A stretch of 64,000 nucleotides of DNA from an uncultured Bacteroidia bacterium (GCA_938038735.1 CALHSW010000076.1:49223-113222); one strand, 5' to 3'; positions 18,559-28,374 are shown, counted from the stretch's first letter. Notes: generated by a model from the sequence alone, not told the origin. Numbers and translations are program-made.

Positions 18559-18936
18559 CTATTTCGCTTCAAGCTTCAGCGTGTATTCATCACCAAAAGT
18601 TCCCACTAGGCCGAAGGAAAAGTTTTTAGACTCTGCGTAGTAGACGTAGTAGGTTTCGTCATCCATCTTGAGCTCCTTGTTGTCTAGATTGAACGAGTAG
18701 CTTCCCCTTCGCTCAGCCGCCCCGCGGAAGATGTATTCACCCTTCGCTGTGAATTCATACTCATCTCCAGGCTTAATGGAGAAGTTTTCAAGGGGATTGC
18801 CTTCACGTGTTACCTCAAGAACCGTCCACTTCCGTTCAATTTTGAAGGTCTTGTCCTTTTTGCAGGAGCTAAGGAACACCGAGAGGCAAGCCACCAACGC
18901 GATGGCTCCAACTCTCGCAAATTTAGTCGTTAGCAT
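18559..18936 (-). CDS. Small lipoprotein, lipocalin-like
   Basis: A 125-aa predicted lipoprotein: basic start MLTTKFARVG, a hydrophobic stretch and lipobox FLSSC with C25 as the lipidation site. The mature part alternates short beta strands (RKWTVLEVTREGNPL, YEFTAKGEYIFRG, GSYSFNLDNKELKM), the pattern of Bacteroidota lipocalin-like proteins that open with a W-x-V/L strand. No ligand is predicted. The start is taken at ATG 18936 because it gives a proper signal peptide; the frame stays open 29 codons further upstream into the end of rho, which is not credible. It lies 32 bp after rho and 10 bp before capA. Confidence 0.8.
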   Translation of the reverse strand: MLTTKFARVGAIALVACLSVFLSSCKKDKTFKIERKWTVLEVTREGNPLENFSIKPGDEYEFTAKGEYIFRGAAERRGSYSFNLDNKELKMDDETYYVYYAESKNFSFGLVGTFGDEYTLKLEAK

Positions 18937-18968
18937 TTTTAGATAGGTGTTTATCTTTTCTTCAACGG

Positions 18969-20876
18969 CTAATTCGCCATACCGTTCATGGAAGAAAGGA
19001 ACTCGGCGTTGGTCTCGGTGCATCGAACCCGATCGCGAATGGCGGTCATAGCCTCTATCGGGTTCATATCAGAGAGATAGTTACGAAGAATCCACACTTT
19101 GTTCAGCGTTTCCTTATCGAGGAGTAGGTCGTCACGCCGCGTGCTGGAGGCTGTGAGGTCAATTGCGGGGAAAATACGACGGTTGGAGAGCCGTCGATCA
19201 AGCTGTAGCTCCATGTTTCCAGTCCCCTTGAACTCCTCAAAAATGACATCGTCCATCTTGCTGCCCGTATCGGTTAGCGCAGTGGCGAGTATGGTTAGCG
19301 AGCCGCCACCCTCAATGTTACGCGCCGCGCCGAAAAAGCGCTTAGGCTTTTGCAGCGCATTAGCATCTACGCCGCCGGTGAGCACCTTGCCCGATGCGGG
19401 CGCCACTGTGTTATAGGCACGAGCCAAGCGGGTAATTGAATCAAGAAGGATCATCACGTCATGGCCGCTCTCCACGAGCCGCTTGGCCTTCTCTATGGTC
19501 ATATTCGCGACACGAACGTGGCGCTCCGCCGGCTCATCGAACGTGGAGCTAATCACCTCGGCTTTCACGTTGCGCGCCATATCGGTCACCTCCTCCGGCC
19601 GCTCATCGATGAGAAGTACAATTAGGTACACTTCGGGGTGATTGGCCGCGATGGCGTTGGCCACGTCCATTAGCAGCATGGTTTTCCCCGTTTTAGGCTG
19701 CGCCACGATGAGGCCGCGCTGTCCCTTGCCGATGGGGCAAAAAAGATCCATTATACGGAGCGATAGGCTGTTAGGACCCTTCCCGAGCAGCGTAAATTTC
19801 TCGTTTGGAAAAAGTGGGGTTAAGAAGTCAAATCCCACTCGGTCACGAAGCAAATCCGGCACGCAGCCGTTCACCATCTTCACATCCACCAAGGGGAAGT
19901 ACTTATCGCCCTCAAGGGGTGGGCGTACTGCCCCCTGCACCGTGTCCCCCGTTTTAAGCGAATACTGCTTAATTAGGTTTTGCGACACGTACACATCGTC
20001 TGGCGATGTGAGGTAGCTAAAATCTGAGGAACGCAAAAATCCATACCCATCGGGCAGGATTTCCAGCACTCCATTCATTGCTATGAGGCTGCCCATAAAG
20101 TCACGAAACGGCTCCTCCTCTACCTTTTCCGGCTGGTTTTGCGGCTTGCCGCCATGCTGATGCACCTCGTCAGCTGCACCCTGACGCTGCGTTGGCTGCC
20201 CTGCACGCTGGCCCGAAGACTGCTGCGAGTTGGCCTTTCCATGCGTACCCTGCGTGTGAAGGTATTCCCGCACGTTTACTCCAAGCGTTGGCTGCCCCGG
20301 CTGTTGCGGCTTCGTCTGACCGTCAGGCCGCGGCTGCTGCCGATTGTTACGCTGCGCTCCGTTGGCCGGTCGTGAGTTGCCATTTGTTGAACCTTGCAGC
20401 GGTTGCTGCCAACTGGTCGCTCGATCGTTCGATTCGCCCTGCGTGCTCTCATGCATACGGGGTTGGATGCGCTGGCGCTTCTGGTTGCGCCTAGAATCAA
20501 AGTCACCCTCTCTTGCCTCTGCTTTGGGAGCGCTAGGGAAATCCCTTCCCTCCGTTGCCTCGGTTGCTGAGACGGCCGCTTTCGAAACTCTTGACGCATT
20601 CGGAGTAGGCTTTTGGGGCGATTGGGCATCGTTACGATTCCCCGATTCCCTGCTTTGCTTGGCCTTCGCTTGCTGGCTGCTACGTTCAGCTATTAAGCTT
20701 TTTCCTAGCTTCTCCACCCGCTTTAGCTCTTCACTGCTAAGCACAGCCTGTTTGTCTAATATCTTATAGATTAATGGGTCTTTATTCAGGGACTTTGCGT
20801 CCTCTATTCCCATGCTCTCAGCAATCTCTTTAAGGATCGGCATTACTAGCTGCCGCAACTGGCGTATATCATACAT
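18969..20876 (-). CDS. rho: Transcription termination factor Rho with long disordered insertion
   Basis: Hexameric RNA-dependent ATPase that terminates untranslated transcripts. The protein has 635 aa against about 420 in E. coli. Residues 1-62 form the Rho N-terminal helical domain. Residues about 65-255 are a low-complexity segment rich in Q, N, R, S, P and G (absent from E. coli Rho, known in many Bacteroidota Rho proteins). The RNA-binding OB domain covers about 262-345 (GVLEILPDGYGFLRS). The ATPase has P-loop VAQPKTGKT (about 391-399), Walker B VILLIDERPEEVTDM-type text and the Q/R loops. Transcription likely starts about 145 bp upstream (TACCTTTG at 21031-21038), giving a long leader in a gene family known for autoregulation. 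Confidence 0.96.
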   Translation of the reverse strand: MYDIRQLRQLVMPILKEIAESMGIEDAKSLNKDPLIYKILDKQAVLSSEELKRVEKLGKSLIAERSSQQAKAKQSRESGNRNDAQSPQKPTPNASRVSKAAVSATEATEGRDFPSAPKAEAREGDFDSRRNQKRQRIQPRMHESTQGESNDRATSWQQPLQGSTNGNSRPANGAQRNNRQQPRPDGQTKPQQPGQPTLGVNVREYLHTQGTHGKANSQQSSGQRAGQPTQRQGAADEVHQHGGKPQNQPEKVEEEPFRDFMGSLIAMNGVLEILPDGYGFLRSSDFSYLTSPDDVYVSQNLIKQYSLKTGDTVQGAVRPPLEGDKYFPLVDVKMVNGCVPDLLRDRVGFDFLTPLFPNEKFTLLGKGPNSLSLRIMDLFCPIGKGQRGLIVAQPKTGKTMLLMDVANAIAANHPEVYLIVLLIDERPEEVTDMARNVKAEVISSTFDEPAERHVRVANMTIEKAKRLVESGHDVMILLDSITRLARAYNTVAPASGKVLTGGVDANALQKPKRFFGAARNIEGGGSLTILATALTDTGSKMDDVIFEEFKGTGNMELQLDRRLSNRRIFPAIDLTASSTRRDDLLLDKETLNKVWILRNYLSDMNPIEAMTAIRDRVRCTETNAEFLSSMNGMAN

Positions 20877-21038
20877 ACCCGTAAGACACTCGGATTAAAA
20901 CCCTAAAAAACAATGTATTAGTAAAAGAATATAGTCACCGTCACTTCAAGACTTGAAAGCCACTCCCCTCACCCCCTCCATGGCTCTATGATGCTGCATC
21001 GCATCGCCCCAGCACGGCAACACACGGCTGCAAAGGTA
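20877..21038 (-). promoter_or_regulatory. Promoter and long 5' leader of rho
   Basis: TACCTTTG on the minus strand at 21031-21038, with a CTTG 18 bp upstream as a weak -33 box, predicts a start near 21026. The resulting leader of about 145 nt is unusually long compared with the 20-40 nt leaders elsewhere in this window. No riboswitch was recognised. Confidence 0.5.
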
Positions 21039-21079
21039 ATAAAAATTTACAAATTGCAAGCTATCAGCCTTATACCTTT

Positions 21080-24000
21080 TCACCTATTGACCTGCAACGA
21101 GTCTTGGGCATCGCGGTCAATTGTATCGCCCTTTGGGGTTAAATCTAGCCCAGCATTGCTATCCTGCCCTTCTACTCCCACCTTTTTCTTGGGCTTTCTA
21201 TGAAATGCGCTCTTTAGACGTTCCCATAGGTCGCGTAGCGAGTCAAATGAATCGCTATACGCCACCCCCACACCCGCCGTGTAGGGGCTCAAGTCGCTAA
21301 ATACCAAGTCATCGTTTGACCGTGCAAACGCCTTATACTGTAGGTTTTTAATGTACTTACTCTGCTTGCTGACGCTCACATCGCCCGCAACGGCGCTCGA
21401 CGTGTTGTTTTTGCTCACATCCCAGTTCGCATCAACATTCAGCCCCAATTCGTCCAACTGCATGGAGAATGATACCTCCGTTTCGTCCTGTAGCTTTTCG
21501 TTGGTTTCATCCGCCATGTTATAGTTGACTCCTAAACCGATTGACAACCCGCTACCGCTTGAAAGCCAAGAGTTTATTTGGCTGAACACGAGATCTGATA
21601 GCGATGAAATCATAAGATTTCCCATTTGCGTTCCCCCAGCCGTTGATACGGTTGTGCTACTCGAACGGCTATCGGGGAAAAACATCCCTAAGGCAAGGAG
21701 CGATGCGAACTGCTTCATCTTTTTCTCATCCGTATTCAGCGCAGTGGCAAGCAGCCCCTGCATCTCCGCGTCGGCCTGCGGCACTACAACGTCAAAAGAC
21801 AGGAGCGGGTTCTGTGCAGACCCCGTAATGTGTATGCGGCACTCAACGTCCACACGGCGCTTGTAGCGTTCCTCATCGCTCATCACGAGCTTGTCGAGCG
21901 ATGTACGCACACGGTGTACCGTCTTTACATCTAGCTTCGCCTCAGTTGGATCCCCATTGAATTGGATATAGCTGCCGTTCTCTATTGAGAACTTCTTCGT
22001 TAATACGCTACCTAGGACGAAGTTATACTCTCCTCGGCTAATGCTATATTCACCGTATAGCAGCATTGGACCCTTGCCCTTGGGAATAATCATTTGGAGG
22101 TTGCCTTCTCCATGCGCGCTAATCCCTCCCCCAGTGCTGGGATCAATGATAATGTTAAACAGTGCGGCAGGCGTGATTTCAAGCCGTAAATTGAGGCCTA
22201 ACGTTGATTTGGGAACCATCGCCTCATTCTGTTCCTCACGCTTTGCAGCCAACGATACCGAATCCTCTGGAGGGATAACAAATTCCAAGTACTTATTCTC
22301 CTTGGCCGTTGATTGCTGCGGGAGCTGAAAAACCAACTCAGTGCCAAGCTCCGTTTTCGCACGGAGCCTGAGCTCAAGGTCGTTCAAACGTCCGTCTATA
22401 TTAGCTTGCGTTGTGGCAATGAGATTCCCATGGTACATGGGATTATCGCGCGCGGTTGTATTCAGAAGGCGGAAGCGATCGGTTGACGCACGGAGCGCCA
22501 CGTAGGGATTGCGCAGCGTGTCAAGGGTTACGTATCCATCAAGGCTGAGAGGATGGGATTCTAAATCGCTTACTGAAAAGGAATTGAATAGGACCTTACG
22601 CCCTTGCAGCTTAATGGCCGAGGATGAGGAAAACGTCATTCCAAGCATTTTGACAAAGACTTTAGCTTTGTCAAAACGTAGCGTACCATCAAAGCTTGGC
22701 TCTTTTGGTGTTCCCGAAAAACGAACGTGGCCATCAAGTCGCCCCCCTCGGCTTTGCACTGCCCCGAGCGTTAGGCTTCTGAGCAAGGAGAAATCCCATG
22801 AATTCAGTCGCAGCTCTCCATCAAAAAGATGGGCTGATGGAACGTAATTGAGTTGGAGCGCAATATCTTCCCGCCCATCGTATGATCGATTATTCAAACG
22901 TACGCGAAGGACGCTGTCCAATTGCTGCCATTTCCCATCCATTGTTAAAGTTCCGACAAATGCTCCGCCCAGCATGAGATCTTCAATTGTGCAGCTCGTG
23001 GCAATGCCTACCGTGTCAAGGATTGATCCAATTCGTATGTTTCCCTTCGCATTGCCCGCTAAAGCCCTCTCTGGCGGAAGTAGGCCGGAAAGTAGCGACA
23101 GGTCAATATTATCAATACCCACCACGACAGTGTCTGTCGCGTTTGCGGAAAACAGTCCATCAACTGAAAGTGAATTTCTACCATTGTACAGACGAAAATT
23201 ACGGACCTCCGCCTTGGTCGTATCGAGTACGACAATCGCGTTACTCATGCGCCACAGCTGGTCACTGATGGTAAAGGTGGTATTGCTAGGACGTAACAAT
23301 AGGGAGGGGGGATTATTTTCCGACTGCGGGCGCAGCTTTGCATTCAAATGGATATCGGCTGCACTATGTCCTAGCATCGGCGTAGCGGCATGTAAATCTA
23401 CCTGGGCTTTACTATCCCCCAACTTTACTTCCAACGTAGTGGAGTCAACCTGCGTTGCGCCAACCATCACGGATGGCGCATCTAAATCAACGGAAAAGAT
23501 GCTGTCCTTACGTGCAATCTGCAGCGATGCGCCGCTCGCTTTGACGTTACCGTAGGAGGCTTCGCTCACGGATAGGTGTGCTGAGAGCTGTTGGCTTTTA
23601 GAGTCGTATTCTGCCTGCAGTACGCTACCGCGGGAGAGCTGTAAACGAGGGTAAAGAACTTGCAGGACGGGGTTTATGTCGTTTACACGAACCAGAAGTG
23701 TATATCCTGGATTGTAAGGGGCTTGCAGATCAGCTGAATAGGCGGAGTCGGCATGTGCTAAAGAGTCGGAAACCACAGCACCAATGTGCAGCCTCGCTAA
23801 ACGGGCCATGGATGCTGGAATCGCATCAAACCGATATTTCCCCCAAAGTTTAGCTTGCAGCGCAGGGGAGTCAAATCGGATTTCCGCTCCGTTATTGGCG
23901 CTGTTTTCAGCTACTAGGGCGATACGATTCATCTGCAAAGTGCCACGCGAATGACGGTAGCTAAAGTCCCGAATCATAACCTCCCCTTGGGCATTGTCTA

Positions 24001-25771
24001 GACGATTGCCGTGAAAGTATGAACGCATCGAAAATGCAACCGTGGCTGTACTATCGGGTGGTAAGAGTCCCATAGCTACCAAATCGGCGTGCGGCACCTG
24101 CAAATCGAATTGAAACACCGGTACGCTGTCAGAGAAGTCCACGTTGCCATCAAACTGTAGCTGCACAATGCTATCGTATGCCTCAACCTTGCCCCTGTAT
24201 CCGCGGGGAGAGACGAAACCCTCAATGGAAACATTACGGTAGCTGTGGCTACGAAAATCAAAACGACCAATGTTACTGTTCACCTGCGCGTACACGCCTC
24301 CCCGATGCGGGGCGTACGTCCCCTTCGTTTGTGCGGTGAGATCAACCTGCCCCAGCGATGGATTGTTAAGGATTTTGCCGAGTTGTAAGCCTACAGTGTT
24401 GATCTTTCCATTAAAGTCTGTCACACCCTGATCTTTAAGGCTAACGCCCATATCCATTTGGACGCTACCCACGTTGGTATTCAGCTGACCGTACGCCACA
24501 AAATCGCCGAAGAAGCCAGTGAGTACCCCATTGAAGTGCACGCTGTTGATTCGCTTCATCATGTCGGGGGGGCGAATAGGTTTAGATGAAAAAGCGTTCG
24601 CCACCTGCATTGCGCTCTGCGTATCAGTTTCAAACGTCTGTATATCTACGTTTGCAATCAAGTTTTGGATATTTGGCAAACCAGCCACGTAGCCATCAAT
24701 ACGCAGGTGCGTTTTATCATGGATACGCACGTCAAAATCTCTCAGCCTAAAGTCCGACACACTTCCTCGGAAAAGGCCGGATATATCTGCTACTAGCTCG
24801 TTCGTCACCTTTAAGGGCATGAAGTAGGCCAATGTAGCGGTACTTATAGTTGAAGTGTCAATACTGCTCTCTATGCGCACAGAATCAATAAAATGACCCA
24901 ACGATTTCCATGAGGCGTACTCCATGCGCAGCGATGGTATGGAAAGAGTCGTCGCGCGGTTACTAGTACTCAAATTGGAGAAGTGCATCGAGTGGCTACA
25001 TACACGGAACCTTGATGCGAACGACTCAACAACATACCCAGAGTGGTCGAGGCAACTGAGTTCCTTTATGTCCATTTGTACGGTATCGCGTACAGAACGA
25101 AAATGGCGAATGTCAACATCAAGAGATTGTAATTTGAGATTGCCAAAATTTATACGCCCCGGCGTTACAGTCTGCCCCGCTTTGTGGAGTCCAAAAGTAC
25201 CACCCACAACGCTTATTCGCTGTATATCCAACCTAAAAGCCTTTGCCTTAGGCTTTTTTTTACGTTTTGGTGGAAATGCGTAATGCAGTACGTCCGTAAG
25301 GTTTAGCCGTCCCTCTCTGTTATACAGCATGCTGAATTTCAAACCCTTAACAACAGTCTGCCCTAGCTCTACCACCTTGCCTTTCTCTGCAATTCTACTT
25401 AACGATGTCTGCGCACGTGCGGCGTAGAGCAACGTATCGTGATTAAGATCAAGCACCAGCAATTCGCGAATATCTACCCCTAACGCTGGCGTTATTCGTA
25501 TACGGCGGACATTAATCGTTAGCGCGTCATCAGACACAAGCCTTGAAAGATTATTGGCTACAAGGCGCTGCGTAATGGGGATTTGCAAGGCTAGTACAAC
25601 TATAGCAAACAAAGCGAATACCCCTACAGCCGTCCAAAACAGGAGGTGTAGGCAGAAAAGAAGGGTACGTCGAACGAACCGAGGTAAGCGGGAGCCACTC
25701 CGCTTACCTTCATTCAGCCCACCCTCTTCGTCCTCGTTTGTTGTTGGTACGTTCTCTACGGTTTGCTCCAC
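21080..25771 (-). CDS. tamB: Translocation and assembly module protein TamB (AsmA-like, DUF490)
   Basis: A 1563-aa envelope-spanning protein. After a charged cytoplasmic N-terminus there is one membrane anchor (about residues 33-58, LLFCLHLLFWTAVGVFALFA), followed by AsmA-like text (LALQIPITQRLVANNLSRLVSDD). Some 1100 residues of repeating beta strands follow, as expected of the hydrophobic-groove beta-taco. A C-terminal TamB/DUF490 domain lies at about 1150-1500 (YGEYSISRGEYNFVLGSVLTKKFSIENGSYIQFNGDP is characteristic). Such proteins move phospholipid or help insert outer-membrane proteins. It starts 3 bp after pgi, so it is translationally linked to the gpsA-pgi operon. No tamA is present in the window. 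Confidence 0.9.
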   Translation of the reverse strand: MEQTVENVPTTNEDEEGGLNEGKRSGSRLPRFVRRTLLFCLHLLFWTAVGVFALFAIVVLALQIPITQRLVANNLSRLVSDDALTINVRRIRITPALGVDIRELLVLDLNHDTLLYAARAQTSLSRIAEKGKVVELGQTVVKGLKFSMLYNREGRLNLTDVLHYAFPPKRKKKPKAKAFRLDIQRISVVGGTFGLHKAGQTVTPGRINFGNLKLQSLDVDIRHFRSVRDTVQMDIKELSCLDHSGYVVESFASRFRVCSHSMHFSNLSTSNRATTLSIPSLRMEYASWKSLGHFIDSVRIESSIDTSTISTATLAYFMPLKVTNELVADISGLFRGSVSDFRLRDFDVRIHDKTHLRIDGYVAGLPNIQNLIANVDIQTFETDTQSAMQVANAFSSKPIRPPDMMKRINSVHFNGVLTGFFGDFVAYGQLNTNVGSVQMDMGVSLKDQGVTDFNGKINTVGLQLGKILNNPSLGQVDLTAQTKGTYAPHRGGVYAQVNSNIGRFDFRSHSYRNVSIEGFVSPRGYRGKVEAYDSIVQLQFDGNVDFSDSVPVFQFDLQVPHADLVAMGLLPPDSTATVAFSMRSYFHGNRLDNAQGEVMIRDFSYRHSRGTLQMNRIALVAENSANNGAEIRFDSPALQAKLWGKYRFDAIPASMARLARLHIGAVVSDSLAHADSAYSADLQAPYNPGYTLLVRVNDINPVLQVLYPRLQLSRGSVLQAEYDSKSQQLSAHLSVSEASYGNVKASGASLQIARKDSIFSVDLDAPSVMVGATQVDSTTLEVKLGDSKAQVDLHAATPMLGHSAADIHLNAKLRPQSENNPPSLLLRPSNTTFTISDQLWRMSNAIVVLDTTKAEVRNFRLYNGRNSLSVDGLFSANATDTVVVGIDNIDLSLLSGLLPPERALAGNAKGNIRIGSILDTVGIATSCTIEDLMLGGAFVGTLTMDGKWQQLDSVLRVRLNNRSYDGREDIALQLNYVPSAHLFDGELRLNSWDFSLLRSLTLGAVQSRGGRLDGHVRFSGTPKEPSFDGTLRFDKAKVFVKMLGMTFSSSSAIKLQGRKVLFNSFSVSDLESHPLSLDGYVTLDTLRNPYVALRASTDRFRLLNTTARDNPMYHGNLIATTQANIDGRLNDLELRLRAKTELGTELVFQLPQQSTAKENKYLEFVIPPEDSVSLAAKREEQNEAMVPKSTLGLNLRLEITPAALFNIIIDPSTGGGISAHGEGNLQMIIPKGKGPMLLYGEYSISRGEYNFVLGSVLTKKFSIENGSYIQFNGDPTEAKLDVKTVHRVRTSLDKLVMSDEERYKRRVDVECRIHITGSAQNPLLSFDVVVPQADAEMQGLLATALNTDEKKMKQFASLLALGMFFPDSRSSSTTVSTAGGTQMGNLMISSLSDLVFSQINSWLSSGSGLSIGLGVNYNMADETNEKLQDETEVSFSMQLDELGLNVDANWDVSKNNTSSAVAGDVSVSKQSKYIKNLQYKAFARSNDDLVFSDLSPYTAGVGVAYSDSFDSLRDLWERLKSAFHRKPKKKVGVEGQDSNAGLDLTPKGDTIDRDAQDSLQVNR

Positions 25772-25774
25772 TGG

Positions 25775-27097
25775 CTATTTTACGATATACCCCGGCTTCC
25801 CCAGCCGTTCAAACATATGCCGTTTATAGTCTTCAACGCCCGGTTGGTTAAAGGGGTTAACGCCCATTGCCAAGCAGGATAGCGCGCATGCATACTCAAG
25901 GAAGTAGATTAAATATCCCAGGTTGAACGCATCACGCCGCGCAAGCCATATTGCTAACGATGGCAGGTTCCCTTCCAAGTGGGCTTGCTGCGTAGCGCTC
26001 TGCGCAATGCAATTGATAGCGTGTAAATCCTTCCCAGCTAGATAGCCCAATCCGTCCCCATTGCTGGATTGCTGCGGCACTTCCACCCTACTTAACGGCG
26101 CATCAAACTGTAGATGCGTACCGAAAAACAACCTGTGCCCCTGCTGAAAGTACTGTCCGAGGGAATGCAGGTCAGTAGTGAAAACGGCGGAAATGGGGAA
26201 AACGCCTTTTCCATCCTTGCCTTCGCTCTCAGCAAAAAGCTGTTTATACCATTCCGCCATGCCCGCCATATAGGGCGTGTACGTTGCCAACAACTCCACG
26301 AAGCGCCCCTGTCCATACTGAACCAGACGCCATGCAGCGTATTGCTGCGCCTCCACAACATCTTTACTTCGAGTTCTGTACTCCTGTTCGCATAGCTCTG
26401 CCCCTGAAAGCAAGTCAACTACGTTAATCCCCGCCACGGCTAACGGAAGTATTCCCACAGGGGTCAGCACAGAGTAGCGTCCGCCAACATTACTCGGAAT
26501 CACCATCATGCCCCACCCCTGCGCTTTCGCCTCATCGTGCAACGCCCCCTTCTCTGCATCTGTAATCGCAACGATGTGGCCAGCCTCAACGGGTGCGCCC
26601 TGCCTACGCGCCCAGCCAAGCACCGCACGCAGTGCGATGGCCGGCTCCGTTGTTGTTCCACTTTTGGAGATAACGATTACACCCAATCGTTTCCCCTCAA
26701 GGGACTTAAGCTGATTGGAAAGGTAATCGGGGCAAAGATTACAGCCTAGGAACACCAACCGTGGACCATTTACCGCTTCGGGCAGGGCATCCACAATCGC
26801 CTTCGCCCCTAGGTACGACCCCCCTATACCGATAACAACCACCGCATCGCACTCGTTGCGAAGACGCTCAACGTAGTCAAACATCGTGTCTTCCAGCGTA
26901 GGCAATATGGCGCTCGGCAGGGTAAGCCACCCCAAATAGTCGTTCCCCGCGCACGTCCCTTGCCGGAGCGACTCTCGATACTGTTGAAGCGACTCCGCTT
27001 GCAACATCAACGTTTCGTCATGGCTATCAAACCCCGAGTATTGATAGTCTAAACGAATGGTTCCCCCTCGTGTTCCCTTCGTAGAAACCCCTTCCAT
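25775..27097 (-). CDS. pgi: Glucose-6-phosphate isomerase
   Basis: Interconverts glucose 6-phosphate and fructose 6-phosphate in glycolysis and gluconeogenesis. The 440-aa length fits the short bacterial class. Signature elements are VVVIGIGGSYLGAKA, the phosphate-binding VISKSGTTTEPA, GGRYSVLTPVG with the catalytic-region arginine, and the C-terminal signature VNPFNQPGVEDYKRHMF with the catalytic lysine. It lies 44 bp after gpsA and 3 bp before tamB. The gpsA-pgi order is usual in Bacteroidales. Confidence 0.96.
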   Translation of the reverse strand: MEGVSTKGTRGGTIRLDYQYSGFDSHDETLMLQAESLQQYRESLRQGTCAGNDYLGWLTLPSAILPTLEDTMFDYVERLRNECDAVVVIGIGGSYLGAKAIVDALPEAVNGPRLVFLGCNLCPDYLSNQLKSLEGKRLGVIVISKSGTTTEPAIALRAVLGWARRQGAPVEAGHIVAITDAEKGALHDEAKAQGWGMMVIPSNVGGRYSVLTPVGILPLAVAGINVVDLLSGAELCEQEYRTRSKDVVEAQQYAAWRLVQYGQGRFVELLATYTPYMAGMAEWYKQLFAESEGKDGKGVFPISAVFTTDLHSLGQYFQQGHRLFFGTHLQFDAPLSRVEVPQQSSNGDGLGYLAGKDLHAINCIAQSATQQAHLEGNLPSLAIWLARRDAFNLGYLIYFLEYACALSCLAMGVNPFNQPGVEDYKRHMFERLGKPGYIVK

Positions 27098-27141
27098 AGC
27101 TTTGTTTGTTATTTTCCTCCTACAAGACCCTGCTAGGCAGC

Positions 27142-28140
27142 CTACACAAAATTTTCAATCAAATTGCGAAGCTCAACCCCCGGCCGTGAATTATTGTACA
27201 GCACGCTGTACATTGCTTCTGCTATAGGCATCGATACGCCGTAGTTAGCGTTTAACGCATGTATGCCCTCCGTGGCGTAGTACCCCTCTGCCACCATGCG
27301 CATCTCCATCTGCGCCGAGAGCACGGTGTACCCCTTGCCAATCATCGTGCCGAATGTACGATTACGGCTGAACTGGGAGTAGCACGTCACGAGTAGGTCT
27401 CCCAGGTAGGCTGAGGCGTTGGGGTCCCGCTCCGCCGGGTATGTCGTGTTAAGGAAACGCATCAGTTCCGCCTGTCCGTTGCACGCCAGCACGGCCTGAA
27501 AATTGTCGCCGTATCCCAACCCATGCGCCATGCCAGCCGCCACGGCGTAGATGTTCTTAATGATGGCACTATACTCCGTGCCGTAAATATCCGTGCTACG
27601 TATCGTGTGGATGTAGAAGGAGCGGAACATCGCTGAGATACGAGATGCATCCAGCATATCCTTGCAGCTAAATGTAAGGTAGGATAGCCTTTCAAGCGCC
27701 ACCTCCTCTGCGTGGCATGGACCGCTAATAACTCCCATTTTTGAGTAGGGAACTGCAAAATGTTGGTGGATATACTCCGTAGCGGTTAAATGGAGCTTCG
27801 GCACTATGCCCTTCACCGCGGTCACGACAAAGCGTTCGCCAAGGCTTTCGGGCTTCAAATCTTCCAACCACACAGGCAAATAGGCTGACGGCACAACGAC
27901 AAACACCACCTCTGCCGCCTGAACGGCCTCGTTGATGTCACCAGTGACACGAATCTTAGACATGTCAAACTGGATGGAGCTAATGTACGTTGGATTATGC
28001 CCATGCTGCTCTAAATGCCTACGTATCTCCTCATTCCGTATGAACCAATGCACTTGGCCCACGTTCTCATGCAATATCTTCGTAATGGCGGTTGCCCAAC
28101 TTCCACTGCCAATTACAGCCACCACTGGTTTATCGTCCAT
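27142..28140 (-). CDS. gpsA: Glycerol-3-phosphate dehydrogenase [NAD(P)+]
   Basis: Makes sn-glycerol 3-phosphate from dihydroxyacetone phosphate for phospholipid synthesis. The 332-aa protein has the nucleotide-binding loop VIGSGSWATAI (about 9-19), the VTAVKGI lysine, GPCHAEEVA, and the C-terminal substrate domain with a catalytic lysine in EYSAIIKNIYAVAAG. Its start is 7 bp after the small lipoprotein gene, and pgi follows 44 bp later. Probably transcribed from the promoter at 28367-28374. Confidence 0.95.
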   Translation of the reverse strand: MDDKPVVAVIGSGSWATAITKILHENVGQVHWFIRNEEIRRHLEQHGHNPTYISSIQFDMSKIRVTGDINEAVQAAEVVFVVVPSAYLPVWLEDLKPESLGERFVVTAVKGIVPKLHLTATEYIHQHFAVPYSKMGVISGPCHAEEVALERLSYLTFSCKDMLDASRISAMFRSFYIHTIRSTDIYGTEYSAIIKNIYAVAAGMAHGLGYGDNFQAVLACNGQAELMRFLNTTYPAERDPNASAYLGDLLVTCYSQFSRNRTFGTMIGKGYTVLSAQMEMRMVAEGYYATEGIHALNANYGVSMPIAEAMYSVLYNNSRPGVELRNLIENFV

Positions 28141-28147
28141 TTTGAAC

Positions 28148-28360
28148 CTAGCTCCTTAACGTTTCTAGCAACGAGACGGTACCCATTGTTCCGACCATCC
28201 TTTGTTGCGGTCTCTCCCATGCACATGGACACTTCGGCGCACGGTAAATGCGTCCACCACCGCGCCTTGCCTTCTGCGATGAGGCGCACCCCCCCGCGAG
28301 CAAAGCTAGCAACAGCAGTACGACAATACCTCCGAACGTGGTCCTTTTCCCCTTTTGCAT
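28148..28360 (-). CDS. Small predicted lipoprotein with CPC motif (70 aa)
   Basis: The basic N-terminus MQKGKRTTFGG is followed by a leucine-rich stretch and the lipobox LAGGC, so the product should be a lipoprotein. The mature part is about 45 residues and contains YRAPKCPCAW, similar in style to short Bacteroidales lipoproteins that carry a C-x-C-P or C-P-C near the C-terminus. No function is known. The start ATG 28360 is chosen because it yields the lipoprotein signal; the frame is open 15 codons further upstream but that would run through the promoter. The -7 box TAACTTTG ends only 6 bases before this ATG, so the mRNA would have almost no leader. gpsA follows after 7 bp. Confidence 0.65.
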   Translation of the reverse strand: MQKGKRTTFGGIVVLLLLALLAGGCASSQKARRGGGRIYRAPKCPCAWERPQQRMVGTMGTVSLLETLRS

Positions 28361-28366
28361 ACAATG

Positions 28367-28374
28367 CAAAGTTA
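28367..28374 (-). promoter_or_regulatory. Predicted -7 box for lipoprotein-gpsA-pgi-tamB
   Basis: TAACTTTG on the minus strand (TAnnTTTG). It lies 6 bases before ATG 28360, which implies a leaderless or near-leaderless transcript. Confidence 0.55.
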
